Shown: positions 9,076-17,826, counted from the stretch's first letter. The stretch: DNA of 64,000 nt from CAWAQA01 sp963784065 (GCA_963784065.1 CAWAQA010000002.1:62001-126000); one strand, 5' to 3'. Translations and numbers: made by a program. Notes: a model not told the origin generated them from the sequence alone.

Positions 9076-9211
9076 GGAATCCCCGCTCAATGATGGACCA
9101 AGGCTCCATGCCCAGGGTTGCTCGTGTTCGTGCGTGGGCTGGGAGCTTGTGTCCGCGCCTCGATTGCCGGGCGTCGAGCGTTGAGCATCCGGTCTGGTCC
9201 CGGATAGAGCC

Positions 9212-11383
9212 ATGAGCTCGCTGCAGGCGCGGACGATCTCACGCGCGCCGATTTCAGTCGTCAATTCCGCGGCGCGGCTCGAGCTGCTCGAGTACTACCT
9301 CGTCCATCACGAGGACCTCGCGCGCTGCGCCCATGCCACCCTCGAGTGGCTGTCGCGTCACGCGTCGGTGCGGCGATCGGTCTGCCTTGCGGTGGACGGC
9401 GAATCCAACATGCTCGTCGGCATCGCGGGCTACGGCGTGTCCAGCGAGGACGTCGGCCTGTTTTCGTGGCCGATGTCGGATACGCAGGACGGCCTGGTTG
9501 CGGCGCTCTCGTCGCCGGAGCCGCGCCTGTTCAAACCCTCGCGGGCCAACGGCCATCCGAACCGCGTCCTGCCCTCCACCCCGCTTGGCGCCGGACCCTT
9601 CACCGCGATCCCGCTGCGCGGCGCGAGGGAGGGCGACGAAGGCAGCCTCGGGCTGCTGCTGCTGCGGCAGCCGGCCGGCAATGACGGCGACATCCAGTGG
9701 GCCGCCACGGTGCTCGGGCAGAAGATCGAGCAGATTCGCGGCCGCGGCAGCCTCGCCGAGGAGGTCCGGAAGCTGCGCCGGGAGCGCGCGCTGTTCTTCA
9801 CGATCATCAACGCCGTCACCGACCCGATCCTGCTGACCGACACGGAAGGCCGCCTGATCGTCGCCAACTCCCGGGCAGAGAAGCTGTTTGCCGCCAGCGA
9901 AGAGGAGAGCGAAGGCCGCCGCCGCGCCGTCGAGTTGAACAACATGCTCTTTTCCGCGGCGCTGTCCCGTACCGCCGTGGACGTGCCCTCGGAAGCCCGC
10001 GAGCTGCTGCTGGTCGACCCGAGCGACGGGTCCGACCTGCTCTTCGAAGTGCTCAGCACGACGGTCGAGGACCCGCGCGAAGGCACCGGTGTCGTCTCGG
10101 TGCTGCGGAACATCACCGACCTGCGCCGCGCCACGGAGCAGATCGAGGAGAACTACCAGAAGCTGCGCATCGCCGAGGCCGCGGCGCGCACCGAGCGCGA
10201 TCGCCTGAACCTGATCATCGATTCGGTGGCCGATCCGATCATCGTCACCGACCAGGCGGGCGGGACGATGCTGATGAACGCGCCCGCGGAGGAGCTGTTC
10301 ACGCTGCTGCCGGAGGCGGACGCCACGGCGCAACGCAACGTGCAGGCGAACGACGCGCATTTCTCGTCCTTCATTTCCGGCCTGCTGCTCGGCGAAACCG
10401 GCCCCGGCGAGATTCGCCGCGGCGAGCTGGCGCTGCTGAACCCGAACACGCGGGAGTCGGTGCCGGTCGAAGCCATCTCCGGCAAGGTGCTCACCGAGAC
10501 GGGCGAGCTGACCGCGGTCGTGACCATCCTCCACGACCGCCGCGAAGCCCTGGAGCGCGCGCGGCTGTACGAGCAGTTGAAGCTGGCGTCCGACGAGCTG
10601 CAGGCGCGGGTGCAGGCGGCGACCGCCGAGCTCGCCACGCAGAACGAGCTGCTGCGGCGGCAGGCGATCGAGCTCGAACAGGCCTCGCGCCTCAAGTCGC
10701 AGTTCCTGGCGAACATGTCGCACGAGTTCAGGACGCCGCTCAACGCCATCCTGGGCTACACCCACATGCTGCTGCAGGGCGTCGCCGGCGACCTGCTGCC
10801 GACGGTCAAGCGCCAGCTCCAGCGCATCGACTCCAACGGCCGCCACCTGCTGACGATCATCAACGAGATCCTCGACATCACCCGCATCGAGGCGGGCAAG
10901 ATGCCGATGCAGTTGAGCGAGTTCAACCTGAACGAGCTGGTGCCGGAAGTCATGGCGGAGCTCGACCCGGTGATCGGGCGGTCGAAGCTGACGGTGACGC
11001 CGCGCCTGTCGCCGGAAGTGCCGCTCGTCTTCAGCGATCGCCAGAAGGTCAAACAGATCGTCGTCAACCTGTTGAGCAACGCACTCAAGTTCACGCACGA
11101 GGGCGGAATTGAGATCGGCGTCGGCGTCGACCTGGACGACAACACGGCCACCATCGTCGTCGCCGACTCCGGCATCGGCATCGCGCCGGAGCATCATGAG
11201 CGAATCTTCGAAGACTTCCGCCAGGTGGATGACTCGCCGTCGCGCCAGTACGGCGGCACGGGCCTCGGCCTGGCCATCTGCCGGCGCCTGGCCAATGCGC
11301 TCGGGGGCCGCATCACGCTGCACAGCCGCATCGGCCAGGGGTCGACGTTCACGCTGACGATTCCTGTACAGGCAGAGCAATGA
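9212..11383 (+). CDS. Soluble sensor histidine kinase, GAF-PAS-PAS-HisKA-HATPase
   Basis: 723 residues, unbroken frame, no membrane segment. Order: an N-terminal GAF-like domain (about 20-180), two PAS domains that both start with an INAVTDPILLTD / IDSVADPIIVTD motif (about 195-310 and 330-450), a coiled linker, HisKA with the phosphoacceptor His504 in MSHEFRTPLNAILG, and HATPase (about 605-720) with NLLSNALKFTHEGG, DSGIGIAPEH and GGTGLGLAI. The cognate single-domain receiver overlaps its stop. Its place between gvpA and the gvpF/L genes is unusual and suggests that the kinase controls buoyancy or responds to a cytoplasmic signal such as redox, light or energy state. The ligand cannot be told from sequence. 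The upstream ribosome-binding site is weak. Confidence 0.9.
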   Translation: MSSLQARTISRAPISVVNSAARLELLEYYLVHHEDLARCAHATLEWLSRHASVRRSVCLAVDGESNMLVGIAGYGVSSEDVGLFSWPMSDTQDGLVAALSSPEPRLFKPSRANGHPNRVLPSTPLGAGPFTAIPLRGAREGDEGSLGLLLLRQPAGNDGDIQWAATVLGQKIEQIRGRGSLAEEVRKLRRERALFFTIINAVTDPILLTDTEGRLIVANSRAEKLFAASEEESEGRRRAVELNNMLFSAALSRTAVDVPSEARELLLVDPSDGSDLLFEVLSTTVEDPREGTGVVSVLRNITDLRRATEQIEENYQKLRIAEAAARTERDRLNLIIDSVADPIIVTDQAGGTMLMNAPAEELFTLLPEADATAQRNVQANDAHFSSFISGLLLGETGPGEIRRGELALLNPNTRESVPVEAISGKVLTETGELTAVVTILHDRREALERARLYEQLKLASDELQARVQAATAELATQNELLRRQAIELEQASRLKSQFLANMSHEFRTPLNAILGYTHMLLQGVAGDLLPTVKRQLQRIDSNGRHLLTIINEILDITRIEAGKMPMQLSEFNLNELVPEVMAELDPVIGRSKLTVTPRLSPEVPLVFSDRQKVKQIVVNLLSNALKFTHEGGIEIGVGVDLDDNTATIVVADSGIGIAPEHHERIFEDFRQVDDSPSRQYGGTGLGLAICRRLANALGGRITLHSRIGQGSTFTLTIPVQAEQ

Positions 11384-11772
11384 CGGATCAGAATCCACCA
11401 CTCATTCTCGTCGTCGACGATTACCAGGACGCGCGCGAGATGTACGCCGAGTACCTGCAGTTTTCCGGATTCCGCGTTGCCGAGGCGCGCAACGGCAACG
11501 AGGCGGTCGAGCAGGCGTTCGCGCTGCTGCCCGACCTGATTCTCATGGACCTCTCGCTGCCGGGAATGGACGGCTGGGAGGCCACGCGGGTGCTCAAGGC
11601 AGACCAGCGGACCAGGCAGATTCCTGTCGTCGCCCTGACCGGCCATGCGCTGGCCGGGTCGTCGGAAGGCGCCAAGAAGGCCGGCTGCGATTCGTTCGTC
11701 ACCAAGCCGTGCTTGCCCGACGACCTGGTCGTCGAAGTGCGGCGGATGCTGAGCATGGTGAATAAGGTATAA
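11380..11772 (+). CDS. Single-domain response regulator
   Basis: 130 residues, overlapping the kinase stop by four bases (ATGA), so synthesised together with it. A CheY-like receiver and nothing more: acidic pair in ILVVDDYQDARE, phospho-aspartate Asp57 in LILMDLSLPGMDGWEA, threonine in VVALTGHAL, and the conserved lysine in FVTKPC. No DNA-binding domain is present, so the output must pass through another protein or through a phosphorelay. With the kinase it forms a two-gene cassette interrupting the gas-vesicle cluster. Confidence 0.9.
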   Translation: MTDQNPPLILVVDDYQDAREMYAEYLQFSGFRVAEARNGNEAVEQAFALLPDLILMDLSLPGMDGWEATRVLKADQRTRQIPVVALTGHALAGSSEGAKKAGCDSFVTKPCLPDDLVVEVRRMLSMVNKV

Positions 11773-11885
11773 AACTCCGGGTCCCGGCCGCTCTGTCCGA
11801 TTCGCACACTCCGGGGAAGACGTTTTCGTCGCCGGCGCGGAGAGTTGGAGGTCGGGAGTTCACTTTTGGGTTTTAATCTCTGACT

Positions 11886-12941
11886 ATGGCGAAGGCATCG
11901 AAGACGACTGCGAAGAAGGCGGCGGCGCGCGCCAAGCCCGCGGCCCGCGCGCATTCCACACCGGGAGTCTCACGCAGCATGCAGAACCGGGGCTACGGCG
12001 ACACGCGGAAGGCGGTGCAGCCGACGCGCACGGGCAAACCCGGGTCGGCGCGCGCAGCGCGGCTCGAGAAGGAGGCGGTCACGCGCGTGACGCACGAGAC
12101 GGAGGTGCGCGGCACCGAGACGCGCGTCGAACGCGTCGTCGAGCGCGCGCCGAAGCCAAGCCTGCCCTCGGCGGACCGGAGCGCCGGCCGCGGCCGCTAC
12201 GTCTACTGCATCATCCGCGCCGGGCAGCCGCTCAAGTTCGGGCCGATCGGGATGGACGATCAATGGCCCGAGGTCTACACCATCAACTTCAAGGACATGG
12301 CGGCGGTCGTCTCGGACGTGCCGATTGCGCCGCTGGACTCGACGCGCGAGAACGTGCTCGCGCACGAGCGGGTGAACGAGACGGTCATGCGCGACCAGAC
12401 GGTCATCCCGATGTCCTTCGGCACGATTTTCAAGACCCGGGAGGACATCGTCGAGCTCCTGCGCTCGGCCTACGAGGCGTTTGCGGACGTGCTCGCCAAG
12501 ATGCAGGACAAGCTCGAGTTCGGCCTGAAGGTGCTGTGGGACCGCGAGGAGATCGTCAAGGCGATCGAGCTGGAGGACGAGGACATCCACCGGCTCAAGT
12601 CGGAGATCTCGTCGCAGAAGGGATCCACCTACTTCGCGCGCATGCAGTACGGCCGCCTGATCGACTCGGCGCTGCAGACGCGGTCGGAGCGCTACGTCGC
12701 CGAGTTCCTGCAGCGGCTGCGCGACGTCTCGGTCGCCTCGCGCGTCAACCGCGCCATCGGCGACAAGATGATCATGAACGCCGCCTTCCTCGTGCAGCGC
12801 GACCAGGAGCAGGCGTTCGATCGCCGGATCAAGGAAATCGCGTCGCACTTCGACAAGCTGACGTTCAAGTACACGGGGCCGTGGCCGCCGTACAACTTCG
12901 TGAATATCAGGCTGAAGCTGGAAAGGGCCGGGCAGCATTAG
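11886..12941 (+). CDS. Gas vesicle accessory protein GvpF/GvpL with basic N-terminal extension
   Basis: 351 residues. The first 100 are a low-complexity basic leader (repeats of KKAAARAKPAARA type, then TRVTHETEVRGTETRVERVVERA) absent from ordinary 230-270-residue GvpF/L proteins. The GvpF/L domain follows from RYVYCIIRAG at about 105. It contains MSFGTIFKTREDIVELL, LEFGLKVLWDREEIVKAI and MNAAFLVQRDQ, and ends with the family signature YTGPWPPYNFVNIRL. Members bind GvpA and chaperone or cap growing vesicles. It is one of three GvpF/L paralogues in this cluster. Spacing to the receiver gene is 113 bases, with no obvious terminator. Confidence 0.88.
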   Translation: MAKASKTTAKKAAARAKPAARAHSTPGVSRSMQNRGYGDTRKAVQPTRTGKPGSARAARLEKEAVTRVTHETEVRGTETRVERVVERAPKPSLPSADRSAGRGRYVYCIIRAGQPLKFGPIGMDDQWPEVYTINFKDMAAVVSDVPIAPLDSTRENVLAHERVNETVMRDQTVIPMSFGTIFKTREDIVELLRSAYEAFADVLAKMQDKLEFGLKVLWDREEIVKAIELEDEDIHRLKSEISSQKGSTYFARMQYGRLIDSALQTRSERYVAEFLQRLRDVSVASRVNRAIGDKMIMNAAFLVQRDQEQAFDRRIKEIASHFDKLTFKYTGPWPPYNFVNIRLKLERAGQH

Positions 12942-12966
12942 GCCGGCGAGTCATGTGACACTTACG

Positions 12967-13034
12967 AACCACAGAGACAAGAGGCACCGAGTTCAATACG
13001 GCTACGTTCGCTGTGTCTCTGCGCCTCTGTGGTT
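12967..13034 (+). repeat. Inverted repeat in gvpF/L-gvpG spacer
   Basis: aaccacagag (12967-12976) is exactly complementary to ctctgtggtt (13025-13034), and inner bases pair partly (gacaagaggca with tgtctctgcgcc). Same family as 4686-4731. It would form an intra-operon hairpin. Confidence 0.7.
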
Positions 13035-13062
13035 TGTCTCAGTGTCCGGTGCCGGTGATCAG

Positions 13063-13677
13063 ATGTTTCTCCTCGATTCGCTGATGATCGCGGGCATCCG
13101 GTGGGCGATCGAGACGACGATCACCGCCGCCGAAGCCGAGATGAACGACGACACGGCGCTCCGCGAGCAGCTGCTGGCGGCGGAGATGAGCCGTGAGATG
13201 GGCGAGATCTCGGACGAGGACTTCGAGGAGATCGAGGCCGATCTGCTGGCGCGCATCCGCGAGATCAAGGAGCGGCGCGAGGGCGGCTCGGGACCGCTGG
13301 CCTTCGGCGGCGCGCAGCCGATGGAGACCTCCGAGGACAGCCGGTTCCAGATCGAGGCGAGCGTGTCGGGTGACTTCCACGACCCGGCAGACGCGCCGCA
13401 CACGACCATCGTCGAGACCACGCCAGCCCACGGCACCCTGGTGCAGACCGGCGGCGAGCGTGCCATCGAGGTGCTCGACATGGCGCCGGGCGACGCCGCC
13501 GAACGAGCGGCGCCGGCGCTGCCGCTGCCCGCGACGCGTGCCAAACAACCGGCGCGAACCGCTCGCACGGTCCGGATGGCGCGAACGCCGCACACGCCGC
13601 GAAGTGCCCGAACCGCTCCAGCGGCTCGAACGAGGCGAACGGCTCGAACCGCCCGAACGAAATCCCGTCAGAAGTGA
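13063..13677 (+). CDS. gvpG: Gas vesicle protein GvpG with long Arg/Thr/Ala-rich tail
   Basis: 204 residues from ATG 13063; earlier in-frame starts lie inside the inverted repeat and are rejected. Residues 1-78 are GvpG: MFLLDSLMIAGIRWAIETT, then a charged helix LREQLLAAEMSREMGEISDEDFEEIEADLLARIREIKERR. GvpG is normally 80-90 residues and is a coiled-coil accessory or minor shell factor. Here the protein continues with an acidic/neutral linker, then about 50 residues built from Ala-Arg-Thr units (TARTVRMARTPHTPRSART and so on). The underlying DNA repeats cgaacc/ggcgaacggctcgaac text, so the tail is probably repeat-derived. The stop overlaps the next gene by four bases. Confidence 0.85.
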   Translation: MFLLDSLMIAGIRWAIETTITAAEAEMNDDTALREQLLAAEMSREMGEISDEDFEEIEADLLARIREIKERREGGSGPLAFGGAQPMETSEDSRFQIEASVSGDFHDPADAPHTTIVETTPAHGTLVQTGGERAIEVLDMAPGDAAERAAPALPLPATRAKQPARTARTVRMARTPHTPRSARTAPAARTRRTARTARTKSRQK

Positions 13678-14437
13678 ACGCGACGCTGACATACGTGTAC
13701 TGCCTGGTGCGCACCGCCAGGCGGCCCGCGTTGCGTGACGTGCCGGCAGGGTTGTCTGGCAGCCGCGACCTGCGCCTGCTCGACGCCGGCGACGGCACCT
13801 GGCTCGTGGCGGCCAGCGTGCCTGGGCGCGAGGTACGGCGAGGCGTCGTTGCAGCGCGGGCTGCAGGATCTCGACTGGGTCGGCCGCCGCGCGATGGAGC
13901 ACGAAGCAGTGGTCGAGCACTTTCTGCCGGCGCCTGCCGTGCTCCCCATGCAGCTCTTCACGCTTTTCACCTCGGACGAGCGCGCGGTGTCGCACGTCGC
14001 GCGCGACAGGAAGCGTATCGCCCGCATCATGACGCGCATCGAGCGCCAGCTCGAATGGGGGCTGCGCCTCACGTGGGACGAGAAGGGCGGTCCGCGAAAC
14101 GGTCGAGCGCGCGCACGACCGGCCGGTGTCGGGCGCCGCGTTTCTGGCGCGCAAGCGCGACCTCCTCGACGTCAACCGCGTGCAGCTCACCGAAGCGCGC
14201 GCGGCAGCAGACCGTCTGTATCGCGCGATGGCGCGTGAGGCGACCGACGCGCGCCGCCGGACCGCCACGGAACAGGCGGCGCCCGGCTCCCGGCTGCTGC
14301 TCGACGCCGCCTTCCTCGTCCCCACGCGCAAGGCAGGCGCGTTCCGCGCGGCGTTGCGGCGAAACACGAAGACGCTCGGCCGCTCCGGACTGGTCGTGTC
14401 GCTCACCGGGCCGTGGCCCCCGTACAATTTCATCTGA
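13674..14437 (+). CDS. Gas vesicle accessory protein GvpF/GvpL, second copy (two frame breaks)
   Basis: About 253 residues after removal of an extra base near 13831 (ggg-c-gcg) and another near 14083 (aag-g-gcg). The repaired protein opens TLTYVYCLVRTARRPALRDVP and passes through GEASLQRGLQDLDWVGRRAM. It then runs MQLFTLFTSDERAVSHVARD, LEWGLRLTWDEKAVRE and RPVSGAAFLARKRDLL, and finishes LLLDAAFLVPTRKAGAFR and SLTGPWPPYNFI. These are the ordered landmarks of GvpF/L, including the signature TGPWPPY. In the unrepaired frame translation would be nonsense from residue 52. Its start overlaps the gvpG stop and its stop overlaps the next start (TGATG), so the run gvpG to the third gvpA-family gene is tightly coupled. 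Confidence 0.82.
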
Positions 14438-14700
14438 TGGCGAAGAAGCGGCGGCCGGACGCCGAATCGATTCTCGGCACCGAGGATGCGTCCCTGCTCG
14501 ACATCGTGGACAACGTGCTGAGCAAGGGCGTCGTGCTGACTGGCGACATCACGATCGGTCTGGCGGAGGTGGACCTCGTGTACTTGCGGCTGTCGCTCCT
14601 GCTGTGCGCCGCCGACCGCGTGCTGCCGGCCGAAGACAGCGACGTGGTGGCGCGCCACAGCCGGCGCCATGCGGCACGCGTCAAGGCCGGCCGTGCGTGA
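14437..14700 (+). CDS. gvpS: Gas vesicle protein, GvpA family (GvpS/M-like)
   Basis: 87 residues. Basic start (MAKKRRPDAES), then a GvpA-family core: SLLDIVDNVLSKGVVLTGDITIGLAEVDLVYLRLSLLLCAADRVL. The GDITIGLAEVDLVYLRL wording places it with GvpS/GvpM paralogues, not with the shell protein. A basic tail follows (RHSRRHAARVKAGRA). Role inferred as a minor or nucleating component. Overlaps the preceding GvpF/L stop. The letter S is by resemblance; the family is firm. Confidence 0.8.
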   Translation: MAKKRRPDAESILGTEDASLLDIVDNVLSKGVVLTGDITIGLAEVDLVYLRLSLLLCAADRVLPAEDSDVVARHSRRHAARVKAGRA

Positions 14701-14728
14701 CCTGGAGGGATCTGTGATTGGCGATTCA

Positions 14729-14814
14729 TGATTTGCGATCTGTTTCGCACGATCGGAATGCCGGTCGCCACGAAGCACACATCGCACGAGCTACACGTCG
14801 CCGATCGCAAATCA
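14729..14814 (+). repeat. Inverted repeat, gatttgcgat family
   Basis: tgatttgcgatc (14729-14740) is exactly complementary to gatcgcaaatca (14803-14814). Further cgatc/gatcg text surrounds both arms. The same motif pair occurs at 54907-54978 before alr. Confidence 0.7.
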
Positions 14815-14854
14815 GATCGCACATCGCAACAGATCGCGAAATCAGATTTCACAA

Positions 14855-15517
14855 ATGGCCCTGTGCGTGTATGCCATCGCCACCCCGCCTGACGGACGAA
14901 TCACCCTGAAGGGGATCGGCGGTGAGCGGCTCCGCGCCGTCACGGTTGGAAGGATTGCCGCGGTGATAGGCGAGCTCCCACGGACGCCGAAGCCTGCCGA
15001 TGCCGCGCTGCGCAAGTACGATCGCGTCCTCCGGGCGCTCTCGCAGCGATTGCCTGCTCTGCTTCCGGCGCGCTTCGGCACCTGCGTGCAGGATCTGATC
15101 GAGCTGACCTTCATCCTCCAGTCACGGCAGGAGACATTGCGGAGGAGTCTCCGGGCGGTTCGCGGCCGGGTCCAGATGACCGCCAGGGTTGTCCAGTCGC
15201 CGGCGGCCACGCCCGGCATTCCGGACGAGACCTCGACCATTCCAGTTTCGGGCGCGCACTACCTGAAGGCGCGTGCGGCGGCTGCCGGCCGGGAACGCGA
15301 AATACTCGGGTTCGATCCTGTTCGCGCCGCCGTGAGACGATGGGTCCGGGACGAGCACGTGGAGCGGCGCGGGTCAGTGGTCAGTGTCTACCACCTGGTG
15401 CCGCGCGGCCAGGCGCAACGCTATCGCGTCGCGCTGGAACGAGCCGCGCAGGACGCGGGCCTGCACGTGGTGGTGTCCGGTCCGTGGCCTCCATATGCCT
15501 TCTCGACGCCCTTCTAA
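14855..15517 (+). CDS. Gas vesicle accessory protein GvpF/GvpL, third copy
   Basis: 220 residues, unbroken. Shorter and more divergent than the other two but recognisable: MALCVYAIATPPDGRITLKG at the start, LPARFGTCVQDLIELTFILQS in the middle in the place of the usual P-M-x-F-G-T segment, and VYHLVPRGQAQRYRVALER with VVVSGPWPPYAF at the end. The signature GPWPPY is retained. It probably chaperones a different GvpA-family member than the other two paralogues; that is inference. Its 3' end overlaps gvpK by 23 bases in another frame. Confidence 0.85.
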   Translation: MALCVYAIATPPDGRITLKGIGGERLRAVTVGRIAAVIGELPRTPKPADAALRKYDRVLRALSQRLPALLPARFGTCVQDLIELTFILQSRQETLRRSLRAVRGRVQMTARVVQSPAATPGIPDETSTIPVSGAHYLKARAAAAGREREILGFDPVRAAVRRWVRDEHVERRGSVVSVYHLVPRGQAQRYRVALERAAQDAGLHVVVSGPWPPYAFSTPF

Positions 15518-15944
15518 GAAGAAACGTGACGCGGGGACGCGTCGCGCGGCGGCGCCGGTCCCGGCGAAACGATCGAAACGGTCAAAGGTCGTCGCCACGT
15601 CTGGACGGGTGACGGTGACCGAAGTCAGCGAGCTCGAAGCGCTTCGCAAAGAGCTCGCGCGCACCGCGCGCACCGCATCGCCACTGCGCTGGAATGCCGA
15701 TCCCGACGACGTGCAACGTTCGGTCGCGCAGCTGGTGCTCACGCTCGTGGAGTTCATTCGGCAACTGCTCGAGCGTCAGGCCATCCGCCGGATGGAAGCG
15801 GGCACCCTGAGCGATGAGCAGACCGAGGATGTCGGCCGTGCGCTCATGAAGCTCGAGGAAACGGTCCGCGACATCGCGGCGAAATTCGGCATCCCTCTCG
15901 ACGAGCTCAACCTCGACCTGGGCCCCGTCGGCAAGCTGATGTAA
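15495..15944 (+). CDS. gvpK: Gas vesicle protein GvpK
   Basis: 149 residues from ATG 15495. A basic leader of about 40 residues (RRPSKKKRDAGTRRAAA) precedes the GvpK core: NADPDDVQRSVAQLVLTLVEFIRQLLERQAIRRME, then GTLSDEQTEDVGRALMKLEET and the closing IPLDELNLDLGPVG. GvpK is an accessory protein required for vesicle formation in several systems. Overlaps the upstream GvpF/L gene by 23 bases and the downstream kinase gene by one base (TAATG). This closes the cluster in this window. No GvpN-type AAA ATPase and no GvpO are present here. Confidence 0.9.
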   Translation: MPSRRPSKKKRDAGTRRAAAPVPAKRSKRSKVVATSGRVTVTEVSELEALRKELARTARTASPLRWNADPDDVQRSVAQLVLTLVEFIRQLLERQAIRRMEAGTLSDEQTEDVGRALMKLEETVRDIAAKFGIPLDELNLDLGPVGKLM

Positions 15945-16888
15945 TGCGCGCCCGGCTCATCGTCAACCCCACGTCGGGGGCGGACCGGGCGCCGCTGCTC
16001 CTGACGCGCATCAACGAAACGCTCCGCACGCTGGTCCGCGACCTGGACATCACGATCACCAGAGACGCGGACGATGCGGCGCGCGCCGCCGCTCGCGCGA
16101 TCGAGGAACGGTGCGACGCGCTCTACGTCGCCGGCGGAGACGGCACCCTCAACATCGTGCTGCGGGCGCTGCTTGAGACGAGTGCGGAGGCGTGCGCGAT
16201 CCCGATTGGCGTCATTCCGCTCGGTACCGGCAACGACTTTGCGAAGGCGCTCGGCCTTGGCGACGATCCGGACGGCGCGCTCGAGGCACTGCTCGCGGCT
16301 CGCGTGGTGGACGTTGACGTCGGTACGGTCAACGGCCGCTCGTTCGTGAACACGTCAGCCGGCGGCTTCGTCGCCGACGTGTCCGAGGCGGTCACCGAGG
16401 GCTTGAAGGACGTCACGGGCAAGCTGGCGTATCTCATCGGCGGTGCGCGCGCGCTGCTCGGATCGGAGCCCTTCGCGGCGCGACTGACGCTGCCTGGCGG
16501 CGGGGACGGGCACGGGTGGGCTGGCGACGTCGAGCTCCAGATGTTCGCGATCTGCAACGCCCGCTTCATCGGCGGCGGGTATCCGATCGCGCCTGCCGCG
16601 CTCATCGACGACGGCCTGCTCGACGTGTTCCTGGTGAAGCGCATGCCGCTGCTCGAGTTCGTGCGCGTGCTCCAGACGATCGCCGCAGGCGAGCACCAGG
16701 ACGACGAGCGCGTGCAGCACTTCCGGGCGTCGGCGTTCGACCTCGAGTTCGATCGCGTGGTGCGCGTGAACACGGACGGGGAGCTGTTACAGGCGGGACG
16801 CTGCCACTATCGAGTGCGGCCGCGCGCGGCCCGGTTTTTCTGCGGCGCGCACCCGCACGCGAAGATGGCCCCGGCGGCCCTACGGTAG
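15944..16888 (+). CDS. Diacylglycerol/lipid kinase family protein (YegS/DgkB-like)
   Basis: 314 residues, typical family length. Nucleotide-binding motifs are clear: LIVNPTSG at the start, VAGGDGTLNIVL near 65, and GVIPLGTGNDFAKALGLG near 90. The C-terminal beta-sandwich carries AICNARFIGGGYPIAPAALIDDGLLDVFLV. The family phosphorylates diacylglycerol, sphingosine-like or isoprenoid-linked lipids at the inner face of the membrane; the substrate here is unknown. It shares one base with the gvpK stop, so it is probably co-translated with the gas-vesicle genes, an unusual partnership. The end converges on the glycosylase gene with about nine bases of overlap. Confidence 0.88.
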   Translation: MRARLIVNPTSGADRAPLLLTRINETLRTLVRDLDITITRDADDAARAAARAIEERCDALYVAGGDGTLNIVLRALLETSAEACAIPIGVIPLGTGNDFAKALGLGDDPDGALEALLAARVVDVDVGTVNGRSFVNTSAGGFVADVSEAVTEGLKDVTGKLAYLIGGARALLGSEPFAARLTLPGGGDGHGWAGDVELQMFAICNARFIGGGYPIAPAALIDDGLLDVFLVKRMPLLEFVRVLQTIAAGEHQDDERVQHFRASAFDLEFDRVVRVNTDGELLQAGRCHYRVRPRAARFFCGAHPHAKMAPAALR

Positions 16889-17738
16889 GGCGGGTCCTTC
16901 CGGACCCTTCGACAGGCTGGCACCGCTCGCACCAATAGGTCGAGCGCGCGTTCGGCCCCTGCTTCCGCCGCGACACGGCCGTACCGCAGCGGCGGCAGGG
17001 CTTTCCCGCGCGGCCGTACACCCAGAGGCGCGCCGACGGGTCGCTGCGCCCGGTCGTCCGTCGCAGGCCCGCGTAGGTGACGATCCCGCCGCCGGTCGCA
17101 TCGGTGACGTTGGCGCGCAGCAGCTTTGCGGCGGTGGCGACGAGCCGCCCGATCGTGGCCGGCTCGAGATCGCGGACGGGCGTGAACGGGTTCACGCGGC
17201 ACAGGAAGAGGGTCTCGGACTTGTAGATGTTGCCGAGGCCGGCCATGGCCCGCTGATCGAGGAGGACGTCGGCGATCTCGACGTCACCCTGTGCCGTGAT
17301 GCGCGCCAGCGCCTCCGCCTCGTCAAATTCGTCCGAGAGCAGATCGGGTCCCAGCGCTCGCAGGTCGCGCTGCCGCTCGACGTCGGCGGCCGTCAGGAAT
17401 TCCGCGACAGGGACGCTGAACGCGATGGCTTCGAACTCCGCCGTCCCGATGATGATGCGCATATCGTGGTGGGGCCGCTGCCAGCGCTCGCCGGGACGAT
17501 AGAGATGCCACGACCCGTTCATGCGCATGTGCGTCCGGAGGACGAGGCCTCCGGACAACCACATCAAGAGGTGCTTGCCGCGCGATTCAACCCGTTCGAC
17601 CACCCGGCCGCGGAGCGGGCGATCGTGGTCTACGCGCGTGAGGTGGGGAAAGACCGATTCAAACCTGGTGACCGTGCGGCCCGCGAGCGCGCGGTGCAGC
17701 GTGCGGGCCGCACGGAATATAGTGTCGCCTTCGGGCAT
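16880..17738 (-). CDS. nei: Endonuclease VIII / Fpg-family DNA glycosylase
   Basis: About 285 residues from the ATG at 17738. The mature N-terminus PEGDTI carries the catalytic Pro2 and Glu3 of the Nei branch. Later landmarks are LRTHMRMNGSWHLY, the helix-two-turn-helix segment LDQRAMAGLGNIYKSETLFLCRVNP, and a C-terminal zinc finger C-RRC-G ... YWCERC. It excises oxidised pyrimidines and cleaves the strand. The frame stays open past the zinc finger into the antisense of the kinase gene. A single extra base near 16925 would place a stop at 16880, the length expected for the family, so I end it there. It lies in one minus-strand run with lhr; Mycobacterium also has lhr beside nei. Confidence 0.85.
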
Positions 17739-17826
17739 ATCCAGCTGACAGCCGGCTGCTGGCAGCTGGCAGCCGCGCGGGCCCGCAACCAGCCGGCTGC
17801 CGCTGCACGCCGGCCGATCCTGGTGC

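Noticed and set aside
9254..11401. 715-codon frame opposite the sensor kinase
   Set aside because: Arg/His/Gln-rich shadow of a clear kinase gene with all catalytic motifs on the plus strand.
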